DNA of 64,000 nucleotides from Synanceia verrucosa (Eukaryota > Chordata > Actinopteri > Perciformes > Synanceiidae), in contig CM056570.1 in the NCBI GenBank assembly GCA_029721515.1, positions 415,001 to 479,000 on the forward strand. The letters are read 5' to 3'. The notes under the pieces are model-generated. The model searched no databases, was not told where the DNA came from, and was given only the letters and a program-made list of their open reading frames with translations. Of the stretch, positions 42,241-55,900 are shown one piece after another (the stretch's first letter is position 1; each line of letters starts with the position of its first letter). A program made the translations under genes and the position numbers.

Positions 42241-42789
42241 TACTGACCGACATTCAGCAGGAGCCAAAGAAAAACATATAAATATATATAAATATAGATA
42301 CACAAAGGTCTGGTGGAGCAACAGGGACATCCTGCGGCGATAAGCGGTACTGCAGCACAATTTCATCAGTACACAGAACCAGAAGAAGTACTTTTACTAC
42401 AGTGAAATGTCAAACCTGTCATAAACCAAAAACACTGGAATTCACTGAGAAGTCAGAAATGAATCCAGAATAAACAACCACTAAAACATATTTTCTATAA
42501 TCAAAATAATGATATGTGCTTTTTTTCTGCTTTTTGGAAAACAGTAAATTTGAAAATCCCTGGATAACATCAATAATTGTAATTTAGCATTAAATATACT
42601 TTGATTAAAGAGCTTGCACACAATGGCGGATTAACATGACAGAAACCGTTAATTTTGGGCAGCGGTAGTAAACACTTTTCACTGGGTGGTGGAATAATAC
42701 ATTACAAGCTCTGTTTTAGTAATTCTGCCCCGTTTTGTAACAACAATACCAGGCAGTTCCGGTTTTGTAACCCTGAACAGGAACAAAGC

Positions 42790-42905
42790 CGGGACACGTG
42801 AGTTATACTCGCAATCTGATTGGCTCCGTCACTTTTAAAGAGCCACGACGAAGTGTGTTCCTATTGGCCGGCTGTCAGGCGCCAAAATTTCAATAAATAA
42901 GACGA
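42790..42905 (+). promoter_or_regulatory. rrm2 core promoter
   Basis: E-box CACGTG at 42795-42800, inverted CCAAT boxes at 42819-42823 and 42863-42867, an E2F-type site GGCGCCAAAA at 42879-42888 (reads TTTTGGCGCC on the other strand) and a TATA-like AATAAATAA at 42892-42900, about 150 bp before the start codon. Two CCAAT boxes plus E2F is the layout expected of an S-phase gene such as RRM2. Confidence 0.65.
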
Positions 42906-43048
42906 GCGGAAAGCAGAAGCCGCGTCAGTCTCCGCTCTCCGTCCGTGTTTAGGTTTCTCTTAGTTCAGCGTTCCTCATATTTTTTAATCTTCTTTGTTCT
43001 TTAACTTATATTTTATTTGTCTGTCCGTCTCAGCTGAAGGAAGTGAAA

Positions 43049-46279
<3,231 letters not shown>

Positions 46280-46522
46280 GGACACTCAGGTGGAGAAACG
46301 CAGGTGCATGAACTTTTTATCTCAGGACGTCTGTCGATGATGGATGGATAAATAATTAGTCTGAGCACTACGGCCCAGAGTTTAGATCTGAAAACATAAA
46401 AGATTTAAAACCTAAAGGAGGTTAAACTCAGGACCCTGTGTGTGTGTGTGTGTGTTGTTTTTTAAAGTCTGCTATATCATCATACCTAATGTGTTTTAGT
46501 GTTTCTAATTGTACAGTTTTGT

Positions 46523-46528
46523 AATAAA
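46523..46528 (+). terminator. polyadenylation signal of rrm2
   Basis: AATAAA about 245 bp past the stop, followed by a GT-rich stretch (TACTGTGTGTCTGC). A good candidate for the main site. Confidence 0.7.
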
Positions 46529-46529
46529 G

Positions 46530-47358
46530 TCAAATACATGAGTTCAGTTCAATACTGTGTGTCTGCTCTGATAAATGTTTGGTTTACAGATTTATTTTTT
46601 TAATATTCAGAAAAAATAGTAAATAGCATTAGTCAGTGTAGTCACTTTGTTTAAGAAGGAATAGTTTGACCTGCAGTACAACATCAAACTAATAATAAAT
46701 AAGATGTAACTGAGGTTTTGATGTGCTGCTGTCCAGGTTTTATTTTTAGTTCATCTTTGTATTTGTGCTTCTGGTTTCTTAACTCTCCCTCAGGATTAAT
46801 AAAGTATTTAAGAATGAATTGTAACCATTGTTATTCCAGAGGATGCTGAAACCATAAATATTTGTAACAATAATGGAATACATGCAAACTAGAAATGACA
46901 TGATGAATTCATGAAGCAGTGAATGAACTTTAATATATTTGTCCAGTATTAGTTCTAGCTGCTGTAAATGGGTTCATGCACGTAAACTGGAGCTTTTATT
47001 TTGGCTTTTTTAACTCCGTCATACCGGAGAATAATATTACAAACCACATGTTTAGAACACATGACGTCATGTGACTGTCACGAAGCTGACCTGAAGTGGG
47101 AGCGGACATCTACGTCATTACACTGGAGCTCAAGCTGTATTTATTATTAATTTAAATAAAAGTATTCCAACTTAAAAAAAGTATTCTAGATGTATTTTTT
47201 TTCGACAAAACTAAATAATCTAACTGTATTCAAATATATTAAGTGCTACCCGTGTTTCTCATCCTTTAACCAACAACCCTGCGTGACGTATCAGGAAGTA
47301 ACTGAACTTAAAACTAGGTTCGTGTTTCTCATCTCGTTCGCAGCACTTTTGTCACAAA
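46530..47358. other. rrm2-lgals8 intergenic region, no gene seen
   Basis: AT-rich DNA leading into the lgals8 first exon. No CpG island or TATA box stands out; another AATAAA near 46,797 could be an alternative rrm2 signal. Confidence 0.5.
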
Positions 47359-49030
47359 ATGTCCATTTCAAACCCGAGACAGACATTTTTGAATCCGGTA
47401 AGATGTCCTCTGTGTCTCTCAGGTGTGAAACGGTCGGTTTCAGGTCCTTTTCGTTGACGCTACTCTTGTTTAATTGACTTCTTAATGAAGGTTGGTACTA
47501 GCTAGGCTAGCTGCCGTTAGCCTTCGAGCGAAGTGCTCCAGTAACTTTCTGTGGTATCAGATGTCTAATTAGTGAACATCTAGGATGTTACAGTCTGTTA
47601 TAACATGTCTCTAGTTTGGTGAAAGGGCCAAACGTGTCGTCCTTTAAATCACTTTCTTTCACTAAAATGTGCCGCTGAAAGTTTAGTTTCTGTCTCTCAC
47701 TTCCGCCCAGCACACTGCCTGCAGATCAATGAGGGTGACTTCACTGGGTTTGGTCCTATTCGGGCTTTTCCTGTTTGCCGAATTTAAGAACTACGTCACC
47801 ACAGTTTGTTTACAATTTTGTGTTAAGTCATTTTTCTGGTTAGTATTTGAAGACGCGATAAACATTAAAACGGCATAAATTCTATTTATGTTTCGTTCCA
47901 GTAACTGTGACCACCTTCTGAATGATCACATCGAAAGTTTTTCTCGTCCTTGTATTCCTGTGAATGCAATGACGTCAGAACTGACTGTTAAAGGGCTGAA
48001 AAAATCTCATAAAAATGTTTTTTGGAGATTAATCGGTTATCAGATTTTTATTTTTCTAAATATCGATATCAGCATCAGCCTCAAAATGTTCATATTGGTC
48101 GGGCCCTACAATACATTGACTATTTTCTACCAAAGAAATTGTTCTGACATTTTTGGGTCTTAAATTATATTTAGGGTCTTAAAAGGTATTAAATTTCACT
48201 TTTAAAATGGTGCAAGAATCCTGGAAAGTGTTTCACTGACTTGACTGCTCACATGACATAAACGTGTTCTCGTAATAATGTAGCTTTAGCAGAGAATAAA
48301 GAGCTTTGTGTTGTCTGATGACTCTTACTGAGATTTTCCTCCAACAAGGTGATTCCCTTCGCTGGGACCATCCTGGGTGGTTTGCTGCCAGGGGAGATGC
48401 TTCTGATCCAGGGCTCAGTGCCACCTGATGCCGACAGGTGAGGCGTCGCTCCACCTGTGCTCATGACACCGAGGTCCAGCTCAGACTCTGGTCTCTCTGG
48501 TTCAGGTTCCAGGTGGACCTCACCTGTGGCAGCAGCGTGACGCCGCGGGCCGACGTGGCATTTCACTTCAACCCGAGGTTCAGGAGGTCACCGTGCGTCG
48601 TCTGCAACTGTCTGCAGAAGGAGCGCTGGGGCCGAGAGGAGATCCTGTACGCCACGCCGTTCACCGCCGGGGAGGCGTTCGAGCTCATCGTCCTCGTCTT
48701 GAAGGACACGTTTAAGGTGAGACGAGCTGTGACGTAACAAAGTACTGACTTAGTACTTCACTTTAGGACAGTTCTGAGGTAGTTTCCTGCTATTTTGAAC
48801 TTTTCTGATCAGATCATCCTTAATTAAATCTGCAGTAAAGAGGACAGATGAACATAAGAGTAAATAAAAAATGGGTAGCAGTTACATCAGTAAACACAAA
48901 CAATAAGGAAGTAAACAAATGTGTCTGTATGGGACAAATAAAGAGCAGTAAACAGTGATTAACAGTGTAAATAAACAGATTAAAAACTGAACTGAGGGGA
49001 GCTAAATTCAGCTGTTATCCACCAGACTCC

Positions 49031-49061
<31 letters not shown>

Positions 49062-52000
49062 TATGAGCTCTCTTTAAGTGTCAAAATCTTTTCAAGTTTT
49101 GAAAATGCTAATATGTCCCTGATCCACAGTGAATGTGATGGTGTTGTGATTTCCAGTGTTTTAAAATTAGACGTCGAGCAGTCAGACAGAGAAAAGCAAG
49201 AAAATCAGGTTGGGGTTTTGATAATTTAGTGGGATCTGATAAAACAACGAATAGGGCCATGATAAAAGGAGTACTTTACTTTCAGCGGTTTTACTTGTAG
49301 TGGAGTACTTCTCCTCTTGTACTTCCTGCTACAGGTGGCGGTGAACGGCGCTCACCTGCTGGAGTTCAGACAGCGAGTGGATCTGGAGCGAGTCGACACC
49401 TTGTCCATATCTGGGAAGGTCAGAGTGGAAGCTGTGGGCATCCTGCCGAGTCTGGTGAGTCCCAGAGACAGGAAGTGATGTAATTACAGGAGGAATGCTA
49501 ATGTTGTTGTCATCGTCTTTAGAGTGAAGCTTCTCCTGCAGCCGGTCTGAACAATCAAGAACGAGCAGAGCAGAATCAGAAACTTCCTCACACGGTTCGT
49601 TCTTTTGTTTGTATATAAAAATAAAAATGCATTTTTTAATATTTCTATTCATGTACACAGAAAGGGAGTCTCTAGAGCAGAGGAGGAAGCATTTTTACTG
49701 TAGTATTACTGATTTTTTATAGTTGTTTTATTCATGTTGCAGCCAATCATCTCCTCTTCAGGCGACTTGGTGAGTTTGACTTTATTACTTTGACTATTTG
49801 AAAATATAAATAGTGTAAACTGGAAAATATACTCAATTACAAAAGAAAAAATATAGACACCAAAAGTATTCGCTCACCTGCCTTGACTCACACATGAACT
49901 CAAGTGACATCCCATTCCTAATCCATAGGGTTCAATATGACGTCGGTATTTATTATTTGGACGATGTATGTTACTTTTAAATTGTGTTGTATAAAAATAA
50001 AAATAAAAACAGTGCAAATTAGTTCTTGAAAGAAATTACTGATGACTGAATACTGACTATAACATCAGTAATAATGGTATATGATATATCAGTGATAAGA
50101 TAATAAGAAGTGACATTATTTTCAGTTTTTTCACTTTTTTGACATACTATAGTATGACCATTTTTGAAATTTTTGACATCCTATAAAATGTTTTTTTTCC
50201 AACACTTTTTTCATTCTAAATTACTGCAAAATCATTCAACACTATAAAAACACATTACAAGGACCTTTTAGGACATTTTACGACATGACATATTTTTGAC
50301 CTTTTTGACATACTATAGTATGGGCATTTTTAAACATTTTTTGACATACTATAGTATGGGCATTTTTAAACATTTTTTGACATACTATAGTATGGGCATT
50401 TTTAAACATTTTTTGACATACTATAGTATGGGCATTTTTAAACATTTTTTGACATACTATAGTATGGGCATTTTTAAACATTTTTTGACATCCTATAGTA
50501 TGGGCATTTTTAAACATTTTTTGACATACTATAGTATGGGCATTTTTAAACATTTTTTGACATACTATAGTATGGGCATTTTTAAACATTTTTTGACATA
50601 CTATAGTATGGGCATTTTTAAACATTTTTTGACATACTATAGTATGGGCATTTTTAAACATTTTTTGACATACTATAGTATGACCATTTTAAATTTGACA
50701 TCCTATGAAATGTTTTTTCATCATAAATTACTCTAAATTCTTTTCATATAGTTTAAAGGCATTTAGAGGACTTTTTATGACATTTTACTATGTCACATCT
50801 TTTTATTTTTTTGACATACTATAGTATGACCATTTTTTAAAAAAATAAATAAATAACATCCAATGAAATGTTTTTTTTCCCACTATTTTTTTTTCAACAT
50901 CAATAATAAGACTAAATAACATCAGTAAAAGAACAGCTTCCAGACTTGTGGCTGAAGTCTGACGTGTTCAGATGAAAGGAGAGCTCATAGTTTTTTCTTT
51001 GCTTTTTTGTCTTTTTACTGCTGAGCTGCTCTGAAAACGTGAATCAGTGTTTCCTCTTCTTCATTCAGCTGATCTGAGACCTGCTTCTGTTTCCAGAGTG
51101 TTCCCTTCAGAGGAGATCTGCTCAGAGGACTGAGCGTGGGTCGCAGCATCACAGTCAGAGGAGAAACCAGTGAGAACGCTCAGAGGTAGGAACACCTGAG
51201 CACACCTGAGAGAGGAAAGAGAAACCATCAGAAAGTTTGAGGATGACTTTGTTCTGCTGCTCTTCTCTCTTCTTCAGTTTCGGCGTGAACCTTCGAGTGT
51301 CGGGTGGCGGCGACATCGCTCTGCACCTGAACCCTCGTTTGAACAAAGAGGTCTTGGTCAGAAACTCCTTCCTGTCTGGGTGCTGGGGCCCCGAGGAGAG
51401 GAAGCTGGCCTCCTCCTTCCCCTTCAGCGCTGGACAGTACTTTGAGGTACCTGAACGCCTCACCTGAACCAGACCAACACCTGCTCTGATGTTTCACCTC
51501 TGCTTCTGAAATCACTTCTTTTCAGTCAGAAACCAACCTGAAGGTGTTCACTTTCTGCTGCTCTGTCGCTCCCATCAGTCAGCGCACAGAGGGAAAAGCA
51601 AAAATGACATTTTATTTATTGATGTGAAATGAGCTGTAAAATGCATGGCTGAAGCTAAAATAACAAAAGACCACAGTATAATGTTGAGAAAAAGCCCAGA
51701 AAGTCACAAAATAAGAATAAATTTAAAAAAAAAAAGATTTGAACAAAGTTGTAATAAAACCTTTAAAGAAACATATCAACAATATCAAAATCTTTAAAAT
51801 GATGAAATAAAATGTCAAAAATGAGAAAAGCCATATTATAGCTTGTTATCAAATACCATATTATAGAATGTCGGAAAAGAAAAAAAATAAATGTGAAAAA
51901 CAGTCATCAGATAAATGATAAAGTGGTGTAATATTTCAGTCAGAATTGCTGCTGAAACTGGACTAAACTATTGACTATTCTTTCTCTGTGAATGTGTTCG

Positions 52001-52200
52001 TGTGTGATTTCATATTCTGATGATGATGATGAGGGTCGTTTCCTCTGCAGATCATCATCCTGTGTGACTCGCAGCAGTTCAGAGTCGCTGTTAACGGACT
52101 CCACCAGCTGGAATACAAACACCGAGTCCAGGATCTGAGTCGCATCGACCAGCTGGAGGTTGTGGGAGACGTGACGCTGCTGGACGTGACGCTGCTCTGA
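47359..52200 (+). CDS. lgals8: tandem-repeat galectin, galectin-8 type, 9 exons, complete
   Basis: Galectin-8 binds beta-galactosides through two carbohydrate-recognition domains; in mammals it marks damaged endosomes and bridges surface glycans. Exons 47359-47397, 48349-48437, 48506-48716, 49335-49454, 49523-49594, 49743-49769, 51097-51185, 51278-51446 and 52051-52200 join in phase to 321 residues (human long form about 317). N-domain ligands H63, N65, R67, N77, W84 and E87 are present, and R43, Q45 and R57 match the residues that give mammalian galectin-8 its sialylated-glycan preference. The C-domain has H232, N234, R236, N245, W252 and E255. CNCLQKERWGREEI matches galectin-8 rather than galectin-9 or -4. 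The linker is residues 154-186, from two small in-phase exons that could be skipped. No signal peptide is seen, as expected for galectins. Confidence 0.95.
49031..49058. repeat. (AT)n microsatellite in lgals8 intron 3
   Basis: A 28-bp pure AT run. Confidence 0.95.
50125..50900 (-). repeat. inverted, diverged copies of the 159-bp satellite in lgals8 intron 6
   Basis: On the minus strand 50,130-50,300 and 50,670-50,900 read as the monomer that fills 52,990-64,000. The palindrome CATACTATAGTATG is followed by the GTCAAAAA, ATGTCATAAAA, TGTTTTTATAGTGT, GAATGAAAAAAGTG and CATTTTATAGGATGTCAAAA blocks in the same order. Divergence is greater than between units of the main array. The 36-bp array sits between the two copies. 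Confidence 0.85.
50304..50672. repeat. 36-bp tandem array nested in the intronic satellite
   Basis: Ten near-identical copies of a 36-bp unit centred on the palindrome CATACTATAGTATG, followed by GGGCATTTTTAAACA and a T run. One unit differs (CATCCTATAGTATG). Twelve codons per unit give open frames on both strands, which are artefacts. Confidence 0.95.
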
Positions 52201-52433
52201 TCCACGTTTCATTCATCCTTTACACTAACGAACAAGAGGCGCTGCTTCATCATGCTTTTTCAAGTGTTTCCTGATCCAACATTAAAGCAAAGTAAAGTCT
52301 TTTTGTGTGGAGTCTGACCCAAGTTACCAAGCAGAAATATATCAGATGATTATTATTCATATTATTATGAACTGATGCACTGTTTGTGGTTCTTTAAATG
52401 TTGTGATGTAAAAAAAAAAAACACGTTTGATCA

Positions 52434-52439
52434 AATAAA
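52434..52439 (+). terminator. candidate polyadenylation signal of lgals8
   Basis: AATAAA about 235 bp past the stop. An upstream variant ATTAAA at 52281-52286 is an alternative. Confidence 0.55.
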
Positions 52440-52459
52440 GTCTTCAAATGCCTTTTTAT

Positions 52460-52989
52460 GATGGAAAAAGTGGTTCTTAGGTGACCGTCTCCTCCTCCGT
52501 GATGACATCACCACTCGCAGCAGGAGAAGATGTCGACACGTGATGGCTGTGATCAGTCTGCTTCTGAAAGTGTGCGCATGTGTTTAACAGGAGATCGTTC
52601 TCTGCACATGAGTTTGTTAAAGTGACTCTGTTTAACATCACAGCACTGACAAGACGAGCTGAACAGTTTAACAAGCGGTACCTGTGGATCAGGTGGTTTT
52701 CTGCTTATTTGTACTGAAGAAGAGGGTTGGTGTTTTGTTAAGAGATAGAGTAAGTAGAGGCTTTTATTTTGAGAACCGTTGTTTTCCAGCTCGTGCTGTG
52801 AATTTTATTGAGTAGAGTTGAGCCGTTTTGTTTCTTTCTTGATTTTGGCGCCACCTGCAGCCCGTCCTCTTTTGTTTTTCAGTGCTGGACTGTTTGCCTT
52901 TAGACTGATTTTCTTTAATTTATTCAATAAATGCTGATTTTATACAAAATCATTGGCTTATGTTTCCTCCTTCACCCCTATACCACACA
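52460..52989. other. 3' flank of lgals8, no gene seen
   Basis: Unique DNA between lgals8 and the satellite. Another AATAAA is at 52926-52931, just before the array edge. No exon is recognised. Confidence 0.5.
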
Positions 52990-55900
52990 GGGATGTATTA
53001 TAGTCATACTATAATATGTCAAAAAAATCTAATTAAATTAAAAAATGTCATAAAAAGTCCTCAAAATGCCCTTTTGAACCATATTAAATGAATTCGTGGT
53101 GATTTATGATGGAAAAAGAGGTGAAAAAAACATTTTCATCAGACGTCAAATTTTAAAAAACAAATGGTCATACTATAGTATGTCGAAAAAGTCAAAAAAA
53201 TCCTCAAAATGTGTTTTTAAACTATAATAAATGGATAAATGGCAATTTCGTATGAAAAAAAGTGGTTAAAAAAAACATTTCATAGGATGTCAAAAATTTT
53301 TAAAATAATGGTCACACTATAGTATGTCGAAAAAGTCAGAAATGTCACGTCGTGAAATGTTATAAAATGTCCCTAAAATGCCTTTTTAAACTGTATTAAA
53401 TGGATAAATGGTAATTTAGGATGAAAAAAGTGTTGAAAAAAACATTTCATAGGATGTCAAAAATTTTAAAAAGGGGTCATACTATAGTATGTCAAAAAAG
53501 TCAAAACATGTCACGTTGTAAAATGTCATAAAAAGTCCTCAAAATGTGTTTTTATAGTGCTTTGAATGATTTTAGAATGGTGAAAAAACATTTTATAGGA
53601 TGTCAAAAAAGTCAAGTCGGAAAAAGTCATAAAAAGTCCTCAAAATGTGTTTTTATAGTGTGTTAAATGATTTTAGAATGAAAAAAGTGGTGAAAAAACA
53701 TTTTATAGTATGTCAAAAAAGTCAAAAACTGTCACATCAGAAAATGTCATAAAAAGTCCTCAAAATGTGTTTTTATAGTGTGTTGACTGATTTTAGAATG
53801 AAAAAAGTGGTGAGAAAAACATTTTATAGGATGTCAAAAATTTTAAAAATGGTCATACTATAGTATGTCAAAAAAGTCAAAAAATGTCACGTCAGAAAAT
53901 GTCATAAAAAGTCATAAAAAGTTCTCAAAATGTGTATTTATAGTGTGTTGAATGATTTTAGAATGAAAAAAGTGTTGAAAAAAACATTTTATAGGATGTC
54001 AAAAATTTAAAAAAGTGGTCATACTATAGTATGTCAAAAAAGTCAAAAAATGTCACGTCAGAAAATGTCATAAAAAGTCCTCAAAATGTGTTTTTATAGT
54101 GTGTTGAATGATTTTAGAATAAAAAAAGTGGTGAGAAAAACATTTTATAAGATGTCAAAAATTTAAAAAAATGGTCATACTATAGTATGTCAAAAAAGTC
54201 AAAAAATGTCACGTCAGAAAATGTCATAAAAAGTCCTCAAAATGTGTTTTTATAGTGTGTTGAGTGATTTTCGAATGAAAAAAGTGGTGAAAAAACATTT
54301 TGTAAGATGTCAAAAATTTAAAAAAATGGTCATACTATAGTATGTCAAAAAAGTCAAAAAATGTCACGTCAGAAAATGTCATAAAAAGTCATCAAAAGTT
54401 CTCAAAATGTGTATTTATAGTGTGTTGAGTGATTTTAGAATGAAAAAAAGTGGTGAAAAAAAAAACATGTTATAGGATGTCAAAAATTTAAAAAAATGGT
54501 CATACTATAGTATGTCAAAAAAGTCAAAAAATGTCACGTCAGAAAATGTCATAAAAAGTCCTCAAAATATGTTTTTATAGTGTGTTGACTGATTTTAGAA
54601 TAAAAAAAGTGGTGAAAAAAACATTTTATAGGACATCAATTTTTTTAAAAAGTGGTCATACTATAGTATGTCAAAAGTAAAAAAAAATGTCACGTCAGAA
54701 AATGTCATAAAAAGTCCTCAAAATGTGTTTTTATAGTGTGTTGAATGATTTTAGAATAAAAAAAGTGGTGAAAAAAACATTTTATAGGACATCAATTTTT
54801 TTAAAAAATGGTCATACTATAGTATGTCAAAAGTAAAAAAAATGTCACGTCAGAAAATGTCATAAAAAGTCCTCAAAATGTGTTTTTATAGTGTGTTGAA
54901 TGATTTTAGAATGAAAAAAGTGTTGAGAAAAACATTTTATAGGATGTCAAAAATTTTAAAAAAATGGTCATACTATAGAATGTCAAAAGTAACAAAAAAT
55001 GTCACGTCAGAAAATGTCATAAAAAGTCCTCAAAATGTGTTTTTATAGTGTGTCGAGTGATTTTAGAATGAAAAAAGTGGTGAGAAAAACATTTTATAGG
55101 ATGTCAAAAATTTAAAAAAAATGGTCATACTATAGTATGTCAAAAAAGTCAAAAAATGTCACGTCAGAAAATATCATAAAAAATCCTCAAAATGTGTTTT
55201 TATAGTGTGTTGAATGATTATAGAATGAAAAAAGTGGTGAGAAAAACATTTTATAGGATGTCAGAAATTTTAAAAAGTGGTCATACTATAGAATGTCAAA
55301 AAAGTCAAAAAATGTCACGTCAGAAAATGTCATAAAAAGTCCTCAAAATGTGTTTTTATAGTGTGCTGACTGATTTTAGAATGAAAAAAAGCAATAAAAA
55401 AAAACATTTTATAGGATGTCAAAAATTTTAAAAAGTGGTCACACTATAGTATGTCAAAAAAGTCAAAAAAGGTCACGTTGTAAAATGTCATAAAAAGTCC
55501 TCAAAATGTGTTTTTATAGTGCTTTGAATGATTTTAGAATGAAAAAAGTAGTGAAAAAACATTTTATAGGATGTCAAAAATAAAAAAAAAATGGTCATAC
55601 TATAGTATGTCAAAAAAGTCAAAAAATGCCACGTCAGAAAATGTCATAAAAAGTCCTCAAAATGTGTTTTTAGAGTGTGTCGAGTGATTTTAGAATGAAA
55701 AAAGTGGTGAGAAAAACATTTTATACGATGTCAAAAATTTTAAAAAGTGGTCATACTATAGTATGTCAAAAAAGTCAAAAAATGTCACGTCAAAAAATGT
55801 CATAAAAAGTCATAAAAAGTTCTCAAAATGTGTTTTTATAGTGTGTTGAATGATTTTAGAATGAAAAAAGTGGTGAAAAAACATTTGATAGGACATCAAT

